Source of the DNA: an uncultured Oscillibacter sp.
Lineage (GTDB): Bacteria > Bacillota > Clostridia > Oscillospirales > Oscillospiraceae
Assembly: GCA_910588005.1 (NCBI GenBank)
Contig: CAJUQM010000040.1
Location: forward strand, 1 to 22,686
Direction: 5' to 3'
DNA length: 22,686 bases
Positions 1 through 6,680 of this stretch are shown here, piece by piece (position 1 is the first letter of the stretch; every line of letters begins with the position of its first letter). Below the pieces are notes generated by a model, which saw only the letters and a list, made by a program, of their open reading frames with translations, did not search any database and was not told the origin of the DNA. A program made the translations under genes and the position numbers.

Positions 1-655
1 CCTGTCCCAGGGTCTGCTGAGACATAGTAATGCTGCCGCTGAGTTGGCTGGCCCTGCTCTCCACCTCGCCGACGCCCGCGTTCACCTCTCCGGCCAGCTC
101 CTTGATCTCTTCCGCCAGCTCCTTGACCTGTACGGCCACCACCGCAAAGCCACGGCCCTCTACACCGGCTCTGGCCGCCTCAATGGAGGCGTTGATCGCG
201 AGAATATTGGTCTGGTCCGCAATGGAAACAATTTTTCCCATGCACTTTTGGATTCCTTCAACCGCAGACTGCAGCTTGGAAAAAATCTCAGTCATCTCCT
301 CGTAGGACTGCTGCACCCGCATAGAGGTCTGCCCCAGATCGTCCATCTGACCCTGGGCCTCCGACACGGTCTGCGCAATTTCACCCCGCACCTGAATAAA
401 CTGTTCCGCCGTCTGGTCAATATTAGAAAAAGACTCTCCCAAGCTCTGAAGCTTTTCCTGAAAATGATCCGCCTCTTGCAGCACGCCCGAAAAAGAGGCA
501 CCCACCATGCTCAGCTCTGAAAGAGACGCAACCTCTTTCCTCACCAGTTCCTTCTGATAGGATTTCAAACTGTCCGCCACATGCAGCACCGGATAAAGTC
601 CCTTCTCCTCATGAGGCCGGTCCGGCATCTGCCGACGTTTTCCCGCAAATAACAT
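1..655 (-). CDS. Cytoplasmic methyl-accepting chemotaxis protein, C-terminus beyond window
   Basis: The reading frame opens at ATG 655-653 after an AAAGGAGG ribosome binding site and stays open for 218 codons to the window edge, so the C-terminus is missing. The N-terminal ~70 residues resemble no sensor domain I know. From about residue 75 the protein is a helical MCP signalling domain, with the hallmark segment TNILAINASIEAARAG followed by GRGFAVVAVQVKELAEE. This is the hairpin region that contacts CheA and CheW. There is no hydrophobic segment, so the receptor should be soluble. It begins 12 bases after the stop of the FIST-domain gene and shares its promoter. I infer that the FIST protein supplies the ligand sensing this short receptor lacks. 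The MCP assignment is firm; the stimulus is unknown. Confidence 0.93.
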   Translation of the reverse strand, partial: MLFAGKRRQMPDRPHEEKGLYPVLHVADSLKSYQKELVRKEVASLSELSMVGASFSGVLQEADHFQEKLQSLGESFSNIDQTAEQFIQVRGEIAQTVSEAQGQMDDLGQTSMRVQQSYEEMTEIFSKLQSAVEGIQKCMGKIVSIADQTNILAINASIEAARAGVEGRGFAVVAVQVKELAEEIKELAGEVNAGVGEVESRASQLSGSITMSQQTLGQ

Positions 656-667
656 AGCGCGCCTCCT

Positions 668-1723
668 TTACTCAAACACTACGCAGGTCATAGACTGGTT
701 GACAAAGCGGTTGTTGTAATGCTCCCCATAGCCCACAAAGCCGGCATGGCTGCCCAGCGCCGCCATCTCCCGCAGGTATGCCTGCATATAACCGCGCTCG
801 GAAAAGAGCTTATAGCGGAACAGACAATTCACCGAGAAGATCGCAGAGCGCTTGGGAAAATCATGGCAGATCTGCTGGATGGTATTTTTCGTGATGGCCT
901 GATAATCTCCCAATTCCAGCAAAATCAAAACGTCAGAGTCGTTGACCTGGCGAAAACACGCCAATGCGTTGCCGTTGACCTCCTTGATCGAGATGATGCA
1001 AGTATCGTCTCCGTTGATCTTGCCAAAGGGATTTTGGAAAGTCCTGGTCAAAATCTCCTCGTCAGTCACATGAAGAATGCTCTGATAGACCTGTTTTGCC
1101 GGTTTTCCATTCAGCGAACCCAATATGTAATTGGCCCGGTCCGTGTTGGAGGCGATAAAACGGTAGTTGCCCAATTGATGGTAGATATTCTCCTTATAGG
1201 TCTTCACCCGGCCGTTTCGGTTTCGGATCAGGGCATAGGCCACCGCATCCTGATAGATCCGCCCGTTTGCGGAGACCTTTCCCTGGTCGCCGGTTCCGCC
1301 CACCAGCGAGATCCCCTGTCGGCAAAGCACGGTGTTGATTGTCGTCAGCACACAGGCGTCGTTTCCGGCGCAGAAGTCGATACACACCGTATCTTCACCG
1401 GAACCGCCCACCGCCTGCATATCCCGCTCCAGCCGGTGGATATATTTCACCGGCATGGAGGAAACCTGTTCAAGAACATCCGCCGCGGCACTGACGCCAT
1501 CGGAAAAGGCAATTACGCCCACGCCGTTTTCCACCACTCCGGTCTGGTAGCTCATTCCTATGCATCCGATACTGGGAACGCCGGGATAGCGCTGTTCTAA
1601 AGCTTCTACATGCATCTCAAACTGCTTTTCATTTGATAACAGCATAATGAACTGGGGAGCATGGAGTCCACGGACCGCCTCTGCCAGATTTCCGCTCTGG
1701 CTCATACCAAAAAACTGCTTCAC
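668..1723 (-). CDS. FIST domain sensor protein
   Basis: Predicted 351-residue soluble protein with the FIST N plus FIST C arrangement. The FIST N segment includes YPGVPSIGCIGMSY, and the C-terminal end GFVGYGEHYNNRFVNQSMT matches the FIST C signature. FIST domains are predicted small-ligand (possibly amino acid) sensors often fused to chemoreceptors, kinases or cyclases; here the domain is a separate gene directly upstream of a soluble MCP. I chose the GTG at 1723-1721 because a GGGAGGGAG ribosome binding site lies about 9 bases upstream. The longer reading frame to 1858 would begin upstream of the promoter and cannot be made from it. An ATG at codon 6 is a weaker alternative. The family call is fairly sure, the ligand unknown. 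Confidence 0.85.
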   Translation of the reverse strand: MKQFFGMSQSGNLAEAVRGLHAPQFIMLLSNEKQFEMHVEALEQRYPGVPSIGCIGMSYQTGVVENGVGVIAFSDGVSAAADVLEQVSSMPVKYIHRLERDMQAVGGSGEDTVCIDFCAGNDACVLTTINTVLCRQGISLVGGTGDQGKVSANGRIYQDAVAYALIRNRNGRVKTYKENIYHQLGNYRFIASNTDRANYILGSLNGKPAKQVYQSILHVTDEEILTRTFQNPFGKINGDDTCIISIKEVNGNALACFRQVNDSDVLILLELGDYQAITKNTIQQICHDFPKRSAIFSVNCLFRYKLFSERGYMQAYLREMAALGSHAGFVGYGEHYNNRFVNQSMTCVVFE

Positions 1724-1760
1724 GCTGTTGTCTCCCTCCCAATAAATATTCGATTTTCCA

Positions 1761-1789
1761 ATTATACTTGAAAGAACCGGATGTGTCAA
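1761..1789 (-). promoter_or_regulatory. Sigma-A promoter of the FIST-MCP operon
   Basis: On the minus strand a perfect TTGACA (1784-1789) is separated by 17 bases from a perfect TATAAT (1761-1766). The predicted start near 1754 gives a leader of about 30 bases to the GTG at 1723. This is the best consensus promoter in the window and fixes the start of the FIST gene. Confidence 0.9.
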
Positions 1790-1867
1790 TAAGTCCCAAA
1801 TGCAAGACAGACCGATTACGGACATATCCTTTTCTTCCGCGGCGGGAGACGTTGGCAAGGGGACATC

Positions 1868-1889
1868 CCGCCCTGCCGGAGGCAGGCGG
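1868..1889 (-). terminator. Possible terminator hairpin after the ECF/DUF4367 genes
   Basis: A 9-bp stem with one bulged base and a GGA loop (CCGCCCTGCC against GGCAGGCGG on the plus strand) sits about 75 bases downstream of the secreted DUF4367 gene. It has no T-tract, so it may be an mRNA end-stabiliser rather than an intrinsic terminator. Confidence 0.35.
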
Positions 1890-1961
1890 AGCCACAGTCA
1901 TACCTCTGAAAGAGGGTAAAAATCTCTCCGTTTCTTTTGATGCGAAAGCATATGAACCGGA

Positions 1962-2969
1962 TCACCGCAGGGCGGCGCTCTCCGCCATGCAAACCATCAC
2001 GTCCTTATCCAGCGGAGCCTGGAGACGGAAGTTGATCTTCGTCTCCGGGTCCGTCCAGAGGAGGGTGCCGCTGACGGAGCCTCCCAGAGTTGTGGAGGTC
2101 TCGCCGTCTTGCGTCTTCGTCACGACCGTGAGCACCTGGGCCTTCTCCTGCCAAAACTGGGCCTCTGCACCGTTCACCGTCACCGTCTCCGCCGTACCGG
2201 TCCCACCGGAACCCAAAGGCAGGGAGCTGTACGTCCAGGTGAAGCCGCCGGACCCCTCCACGGACCACCGCTCCTCCACCACCTCCGGCAGAACGCTACG
2301 GGAAAAGAGGCTGGCCCCGGCGGGCAGGATCGTAAGCGCGTACTCCGGCAGGGAATTTGTGACCTCCATCACGCTCTCCGCGATCTTCTCCAGAGCGCCC
2401 TGATCTAGGCTGCCGGACAGCCAAAAGAGACTGCCCTGTTCGTTCTCCCAGATAAGATCATTGGTCAGATACCCGTGGGAGGGGACGCCCTGGTAAAAAT
2501 CCGCGTCATGGCCCTGGACCTTGGTCCTATGGAGGACACTGCTGCCGCTCACGGCGGCCCCCGCCGCGGCACCGATGCTCCCGGCGGGCCGGAGATAGCA
2601 GGTGAAGTTCAGCCGGTCCTCTCCGTTTTCATAGATCCAGGAGGCTTTCAGCTCCCCCTTCTGCGGGACCCCGCCGGAAGAGGCGCTGCTGAGGGCGTAG
2701 CCCTCCGGCAGCCAGGCGGGCCGGAAGGCGGGGGGCCGCTCCCCCTCCGGCACCTTGGCGGGGGCGGGGCCGGTGTAGTAGAGGTACCCCTCCAGATACT
2801 CCCGCTGCCAGGTGCGGCCCGGCACGGTCTTGGAGACCTGGGATGCCGTCTTTCCCGTCTCGTCCGCCGCCTTTTTCCCGGCGGGGGCCGCCAGGGCCGT
2901 GGTGCACAGGGATAGGGTCAGCGCCGCCGTGGTGAGTCCTGCCAGAATGGATGTCATGGTCTTTTTCAT
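1962..2969 (-). CDS. Secreted DUF4367-type protein, paralogue of the adjacent anti-sigma-like ectodomain
   Basis: 335-residue exported protein. Residues 1-27 form a signal peptide (MKKTM, hydrophobic core, then ALA before AP), so it is probably released or surface-associated. The rest aligns along its whole length with the ectodomain of the gene at 3077-4240: shared GYxYYTGPxPxKxPEGE, RPAWxPEG, CYLRPxG, DADFYxGxPxHGY and TNDLIWxNEQGSLFWLSG. Two DUF4367-like units can be traced, the first ending near LDQGALEKIAESV and the second near LLWTDPETKINFRL. I chose ATG 2969 because AAAGGAAG precedes it and the signal peptide starts there; an in-frame start at 3050 would lie inside its promoter. It has its own promoter, identical to that of the sigma gene. 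Function unknown; it could act as a soluble ligand-binding counterpart of the anti-sigma protein. Confidence 0.82.
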   Translation of the reverse strand: MKKTMTSILAGLTTAALTLSLCTTALAAPAGKKAADETGKTASQVSKTVPGRTWQREYLEGYLYYTGPAPAKVPEGERPPAFRPAWLPEGYALSSASSGGVPQKGELKASWIYENGEDRLNFTCYLRPAGSIGAAAGAAVSGSSVLHRTKVQGHDADFYQGVPSHGYLTNDLIWENEQGSLFWLSGSLDQGALEKIAESVMEVTNSLPEYALTILPAGASLFSRSVLPEVVEERWSVEGSGGFTWTYSSLPLGSGGTGTAETVTVNGAEAQFWQEKAQVLTVVTKTQDGETSTTLGGSVSGTLLWTDPETKINFRLQAPLDKDVMVCMAESAALR

Positions 2970-3016
2970 AGGATTCTTCCTTTCTTTCCGGCGGGGTGTT
3001 CCCCGCCTCGTTCTAA

Positions 3017-3048
3017 CAGGTAAACGGAGAGGAGGAAAAAAGTATCCC
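3017..3048 (-). promoter_or_regulatory. ECF-type promoter of the secreted DUF4367 gene
   Basis: Minus strand: GGGATACTTTT (3038-3048), 10 bases, CCGTTTACCTG (3017-3027). Both blocks and the spacing are identical to the element at 4801-4832 before the sigma gene. An A/T-tract region (about 3051-3078) lies just upstream of the -35, like an UP element. The distance to the ATG is about 48 bases. Confidence 0.75.
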
Positions 3049-3076
3049 ATGATTTTAAAAATTTTCGAAAAATTTT

Positions 3077-4240
3077 TCAGCCCTTATTTTCCGTGATATT
3101 CTCCGCGATTTTCAGAAACTCCTCCTTCTCCAGATAACCCGTGATCCGGAAGGTGATGCCGGTCTCCGGGTCCGTCCAGAGCAGCGCGCTGGTGGGCCGG
3201 CCGCTTAGGGCGGTAGTGGTGGAGTCCTCACCGCTTCCGATCGAGATTGTCAGCGACTGGGTGGGGATCTCCGTCAGATATTCCGCCGGAATCCCACGCA
3301 CCGTCACCGTTTCCGCAACACCCTCCGCAGCGTCTCTGGGGGCGCTCAGCGGCTGGGAGGCATAGGACCAGGTAAAGCCGCCCCGGTCCGGAATGTCCCA
3401 ATCCTTCTGGATATATTCCGGGAAGACAACATGGAAGCCGGGCCGCTCCTTTGCACCCTCCGGCACCCATCCCAGATAGTAGTCCGGCAGCGCCCCCCGG
3501 GCCTCCGTCACGCTCTCGCCGATGCGCTCCAGGGTGGCCTGATCCAGATCGCCGGACAGCCAGAAGAGACTGCCCTGCTCATTCTTCCAGATGAGGTCAT
3601 TGGTCACATATCCGTGGAAGGGTTTTCCCTCGTAGAAGTCCGCGTCGTATCCCTGGACCGTGGTCTTGTGCAGGGTGCTGGAGGCGTTTACGGCGGCTCC
3701 ATGCGCGGCGCCGACTCCCCCGGAGGGGCGCAGATAGCATTGAAAACGCAGGGTTTCCCGGCCCTTTACATACCTCCAGCCGGCCGCCAGATCGACGCTG
3801 TTCTCATAGTCCACTCCGGTCTGGTCGGCGTCCTCCAGGACCCAGCCCTCCGGGACCCAGGCGGGACGCCAGAGAGGGGTCTGTTCCCCCTCCGGGATTT
3901 TCTCCGGAGTGGGGCCGGTGTAATAGGTGTAGCCCTCAAAGGTCTCCCGGAACCATCTCGTCACCGCCGCCCGCACCGTGGGACTCACCGCCATCAGCGC
4001 CCCCAGGGCCACCGTGCACGCCAGTACCACGCAGGCCGCGGTCCGGGCTGCCCGTTTCCACATGGGCCGCGCCCGCCGCCTCACCCAGTTCCACGGGTCC
4101 GCCAGAAGCCGCATCCGCTCCCGGCGGTATTTCGGCGAAAAGTCTATCTCCCAGTCCGGCAGCTTCTCCAGCACCGTCTCGTACTGGGCCAGGTTGGCCT
4201 CCATCAGACCCCGGCGCAGCATCTCATCAAACTGCCGCAT
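3077..4240 (-). CDS. Membrane-anchored anti-sigma-like DUF4367 protein
   Basis: 387 residues. Residues 1-65 are charged and presumably cytoplasmic, one transmembrane segment spans about 66-86 (TAACVVLACTVALGALMAV), and the remainder is extracytoplasmic with two DUF4367-like units: the first around NEQGSLFWLSGDLDQATLERI, the second around LLWTDPETGITFRITGYL. This topology and its 14-base overlap with the ECF sigma gene are those of an anti-sigma factor that holds the sigma at the membrane, although the cytoplasmic part shows no recognised ZAS zinc motif. Start ATG 4240 has AGGAGGG upstream inside the sigma gene, indicating translational coupling. It is the full-length paralogue of the secreted protein encoded just downstream. 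The anti-sigma role is inferred from position and topology. Confidence 0.82.
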   Translation of the reverse strand: MRQFDEMLRRGLMEANLAQYETVLEKLPDWEIDFSPKYRRERMRLLADPWNWVRRRARPMWKRAARTAACVVLACTVALGALMAVSPTVRAAVTRWFRETFEGYTYYTGPTPEKIPEGEQTPLWRPAWVPEGWVLEDADQTGVDYENSVDLAAGWRYVKGRETLRFQCYLRPSGGVGAAHGAAVNASSTLHKTTVQGYDADFYEGKPFHGYVTNDLIWKNEQGSLFWLSGDLDQATLERIGESVTEARGALPDYYLGWVPEGAKERPGFHVVFPEYIQKDWDIPDRGGFTWSYASQPLSAPRDAAEGVAETVTVRGIPAEYLTEIPTQSLTISIGSGEDSTTTALSGRPTSALLWTDPETGITFRITGYLEKEEFLKIAENITENKG

Positions 4241-4760
4241 AGGTGTATCCCTCCTTCTCCAGCTGCGCTTTGAGCATGTTCCGGCCCCGCATCACCCGGC
4301 TGGCCACCGTGGACTCGTTTATTCCCAACCGCCGGGCAATCTCCTTATTCGTCTGCTCCTCCACCAGCTTCAGCTCCAGAATCCGCCGGTACCCCTCCGG
4401 CAGAGCGCGGATCAGGGAGACAAGATAGCCGTACTCCTCCTCCCGCTCCTCCCGGGCCGGTGGGTCCCAGTCCTCCGGAAAGGCCACCGTCCGCCGCTCC
4501 GTCCGCAGGATGTCCAGGGCGCAGTTCTTGGCGGCGGTGACCACATACCCCTCGGTCTCATCCCAGGGCAGTGCGGACACCCGCTCCCAGCGGCGCAGCA
4601 GCTGGAACCAGGTCTGCTGGGCGGCGTCCTCCGCCCGGGTGGGGTCTCCCAGCACCCTCAGTGCCACTGCGTACACCGTCTTCTCGTACACCTCATAAAG
4701 TCGGGTGAACCGCCGTTGGTCCGCCTCGGTCTCCAGCATAGCAAGATAAATCGCAAGCAT
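4227..4760 (-). CDS. ECF-family RNA polymerase sigma factor
   Basis: 177 residues, normal for a group 4 sigma factor. Region 2 covers about residues 14-85 (FTRLYEVYEKTVYAVALRVL, then DAAQQTWFQLLRRW for core binding and -10 recognition). Region 4 covers about 118-170, with helix-turn-helix TNKEIARRLGINESTVASRV for -35 recognition. Region 3 is absent as expected. ATG 4760 is preceded by a GGGGGAG ribosome binding site. The gene overlaps its anti-sigma-like partner by 14 bases, and its own upstream region carries the same bipartite promoter as the secreted DUF4367 gene, so it is probably autoregulated. The signal that releases it is unknown. Confidence 0.93.
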   Translation of the reverse strand: MLAIYLAMLETEADQRRFTRLYEVYEKTVYAVALRVLGDPTRAEDAAQQTWFQLLRRWERVSALPWDETEGYVVTAAKNCALDILRTERRTVAFPEDWDPPAREEREEEYGYLVSLIRALPEGYRRILELKLVEEQTNKEIARRLGINESTVASRVMRGRNMLKAQLEKEGYTYAAV

Positions 4761-4800
4761 ATGTGGACTCCCCCTCTGTCGTGATTTGGCGCTGCTTCAC

Positions 4801-4832
4801 CAGGTAAACGGCTGTTGGCCGAAAAGTATCCC
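4801..4832 (-). promoter_or_regulatory. ECF-type autoregulatory promoter of the sigma operon
   Basis: Minus strand: GGGATACTTTT (4822-4832), 10 bases, CCGTTTACCTG (4801-4811). The start codon lies about 40 bases downstream. A/T tracts upstream (4840-4880) resemble an UP element. An identical element with identical spacing occurs at 3017-3048. Confidence 0.78.
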
Positions 4833-5076
4833 GCTCAGGGAAAATTTTTCTGCTTTTCAAACGCGTCAATTTTTTCAGAACCCGCCGGGACTCTCCAGAG
4901 CGCTCCCTGCCCCGGCAGAATCCATGACATCCGGCAAACAGAGCCTAATGCCGCCGCTGGATTTTCCTCTGCCCAGCGCCATACCTTTCAGATTCCACGG
5001 TTTCCCGCTCAAACCGCTGTCAGGCCAAGTCACCTCCGCATATCCTGGGAGTGAAATTGAAAAGGGAGGATACCTT

Positions 5077-5358
5077 ATGGCTCAGATCACAGATTTTTTC
5101 GTGGGGGCAAACAGCGGCGAGGGATTCCGTAATCTGTTCCCCGAAATGGTGGACATCGAGGATACATATGACCTTATGGTGCTAAAGGGCGGCCCCGGCG
5201 TGGGAAAAAACACCTTCATGCGGGAGGTGGTCCGGGCCATGGAGGCGGCCGGCACAGCGGTGGAGCGCCTGTGGTGCTCCGGCGATCCGGACTCCCTGGA
5301 CGGCGTTGTACTGCCGGAGCTGCGCTGCGCGGTGGTGGATGGTACATCACCCCACGGG
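5077..5358 (+). pseudogene. 5' remnant of a PRK06851-like P-loop ATPase gene
   Basis: ATG 5077 follows a good AAAGGGAGG site. Residues 1-94 resemble the start of a clostridial ATP-binding protein family of roughly 350-370 residues (FVGANSGEGFRNLF, LKGGPGVGKNTFM, CSGDPDSLDGVVLPEL, VVDGTSPH). After residue 94 the similarity stops. The frame stays open to 5682, but as Arg/Ser/Pro-rich sequence without family features, so about three quarters of the gene, including its second half, is gone. The Walker A motif reads GGPGVGKN where Ser or Thr is expected after the lysine, another sign of decay or non-ATPase use. It is one of very few plus-strand features in the window. A short functional protein cannot be fully excluded. 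Confidence 0.65.
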
Positions 5359-5688
5359 AGCGAAACGAAAGGACACCTGCGGCGGACGGCCGCAGCCAAT
5401 CCCGCCTCTCCCTCTGCCGGGTACGAAAAATGTCCCCGTCGTAAGCAGGGTTCACGGCCGGGACGTCTCCTGTCTCAGGCAAATCGGCATTCCCCCAGCC
5501 ACACCGCCAGAAGATTCCGGGGATCAGATACGAAACAGGGCAGATCCAGCGGCCCGTCCCCTTCACTTTTAATGAAAAAGACCGGAGGCCGGAAATTGAA
5601 AGATTTCCAGCCCCCGTCCTCTGCCTTTTGTCTCCACCGCCCCGTGGTCTCTCATCTCTCCCCGTGGAGCGTTGGAAATTGAAAAAAT
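5359..5688. other. Gene-free stretch between ATPase remnant and DUF134 gene
   Basis: About 330 bases with no convincing gene on either strand. It contains a weak hairpin (5587-5612). The 10-mer GAAATTGAAA occurs at 5592 and 5676, and also at 5053 just before the ATPase remnant. The frames crossing it give Arg/Pro-rich low-quality translations. It is probably the scar of the deletion that removed the rest of the ATPase gene. Confidence 0.55.
5575..5612 (-). terminator. Probable terminator of the DUF134/NifX gene
   Basis: On the minus strand GGC-T-GGAAAT, loop CTTTCA, ATTTCC-G-GCC forms a stem with one mismatch, followed shortly by CTCCGGTCTTTTT. It lies about 75 bases after the stop of the DUF134 gene. 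The T-run is offset from the stem, so strength is uncertain. Confidence 0.4.
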
Positions 5689-6468
5689 TCAGTTCTGACC
5701 GCCGCAGTGATGCTCCCCGCCGCAGCCGTGGCTGCCGCAGCCGCCGTCATGGTGGTGATGTTCGCCGTGGTGATCGCACCGGACGCCGGGATCGTACGCC
5801 AGGTCTCCGGCAAGGAAGGCCTCCACTGCCTCATCAGCACCGCCGGAAACACCGCCGTACAGCCGGATCCCCGCCGCGGCCAGCGCCTCCTGCGCGCCTC
5901 CGCCAATACCGCCGCAGATCAGCGTGTCGGCGCCCAGGGCATTCAAAACGCCGGCCAACGCGCCATGGCCGCTGCCGCCGGTATCCACAACCCGGGACGC
6001 TGTCATCTTCCCATCCGCAATATCATAGATCTTAAACTGCTGTGTATGGCCAAAATGTTGAAACACCTGGCCGTCTTCATAGGTCACCGCAATCCTCACA
6101 ATATCTGCTCCTTTCAATTCTGCATACTGTTTAAAAAACGGCTGTTTAAAACAACCGCCGCAGTTTTGCTCCCCTCCCTGACACAGCCTGTAGTCCCCTC
6201 CCTCAATCCGCAGGGGACATCCGTCTACCAGAAAATCCGCCAGCTTCCTCCGGGCGCCGGCATAGATCTGCTGAACCGTGGTTCGGGCAATCTGCATGGA
6301 TTCGCCGCATTGCTCCTGAGAAAGCCCCTCGCGGTCAATCAGGCGGACAACCTCAAACTCATCCACAGTCAGAAGAATTGGCGGCTGCTCCTCCGCGGCA
6401 TCGGCGGGAACAAATTCCAGCGTATGCGGAAAATGGCACACCTTTCTGTACTTCTTGGGCCTTGGCAT
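5689..6468 (-). CDS. DUF134 HTH / dinitrogenase Fe-Mo cofactor-type (NifX/NifB-like) fusion protein
   Basis: 259 residues in three parts. Residues 1-100 are a DUF134 (UPF0251) domain: MPRPKKYRKVCHFP, LTVDEFEVVRLIDREGLSQEQC, ARTTVQQIYAGARRKLAD, a sigma-region-4-like helix-turn-helix. Residues ~120-225 match the dinitrogenase iron-molybdenum cofactor family: HFGHTQQFKIYDI, VVDTGGSGHGALAGVL, ADTLICGGIGGGAQEAL. The last ~32 residues hold nine His and four Cys and should bind metal. A Cys cluster (CGGCF) joins the first two domains. ATG 6468 has GAGAGGAAG upstream. The gene is monocistronic, and its promoter sits in a large palindrome, suggesting self-regulation by the DUF134 part. A role in metal or Fe-S cofactor sensing is inferred; no nitrogenase genes are nearby. 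Confidence 0.88.
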   Translation of the reverse strand: MPRPKKYRKVCHFPHTLEFVPADAAEEQPPILLTVDEFEVVRLIDREGLSQEQCGESMQIARTTVQQIYAGARRKLADFLVDGCPLRIEGGDYRLCQGGEQNCGGCFKQPFFKQYAELKGADIVRIAVTYEDGQVFQHFGHTQQFKIYDIADGKMTASRVVDTGGSGHGALAGVLNALGADTLICGGIGGGAQEALAAAGIRLYGGVSGGADEAVEAFLAGDLAYDPGVRCDHHGEHHHHDGGCGSHGCGGEHHCGGQN

Positions 6469-6520
6469 AGGGAGTCTTCCTCTCTTTTGTCAAACGGTGG
6501 TCCAATGCTTTTGCTCTTCG

Positions 6521-6548
6521 ATTATACAGCATTTATGGCATATGTCAA
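6521..6548 (-). promoter_or_regulatory. Promoter of the DUF134/NifX gene
   Basis: Minus strand TTGACA (6543-6548), 16-base spacer, TATAAT (6521-6526). Both hexamers are perfect, though the spacer is one base short of optimum. The -35 and most of the spacer lie inside the 44-bp palindrome, the position expected for a repressor or activator site. Confidence 0.85.
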
Positions 6549-6574
6549 TTACATAATTGACATATGCCATAAAT
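6531..6574. promoter_or_regulatory. 44-bp perfect inverted repeat, candidate operator
   Basis: Two perfectly complementary 21-base arms (6531-6551 and 6554-6574; left arm begins ATTTATGGCATATGTC) flank a two-base centre, CA. No run of T follows and the site is upstream of a promoter, so an operator fits better than a terminator. The likely binder is the DUF134 domain of the protein encoded just downstream (inference). As RNA it could also form the 3' hairpin of the marR transcript, which ends about 105 bases upstream. Confidence 0.85.
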
Positions 6575-6680
6575 CTATCGATTTGTATCCCGCCAAAAAA
6601 CAGTTTCACGCAGGTTTCCCACACGTCCGGCAGGCAGGCCGCCGGTAATCTTCTTCCGTGGTTCCGTAATCTGTTCTCTT

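Noticed and set aside
719..1600. Plus-strand open frame of 293 codons
   Set aside because: Antisense to the FIST gene, with no ribosome binding site or recognisable domain.
1724..1858. N-terminal extension of the FIST gene
   Set aside because: It would cover the consensus promoter at 1761-1789, and the GTG at 1723 has a strong ribosome binding site.
2970..3050. N-terminal extension of the secreted DUF4367 protein
   Set aside because: It overlaps the ECF promoter copy, and the signal peptide starts at 2969.
6557..6590. Plus-strand promoter from the TTGACA in the other palindrome arm
   Set aside because: No acceptable -10 box at 16-18 bases, and no plus-strand gene follows.
5707..6648. Plus-strand open frame of 313 codons across the DUF134/NifX gene and the palindrome
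   Set aside because: Antisense to a clear two-domain protein; alanine-rich start and no recognisable domain.
5125..6676. Shared 15-mer TTCCGTAATCTGTTC near 5131 and 6662
   Set aside because: One such match is expected by chance at a noticeable rate in 22 kb, and the flanking sequences do not match.
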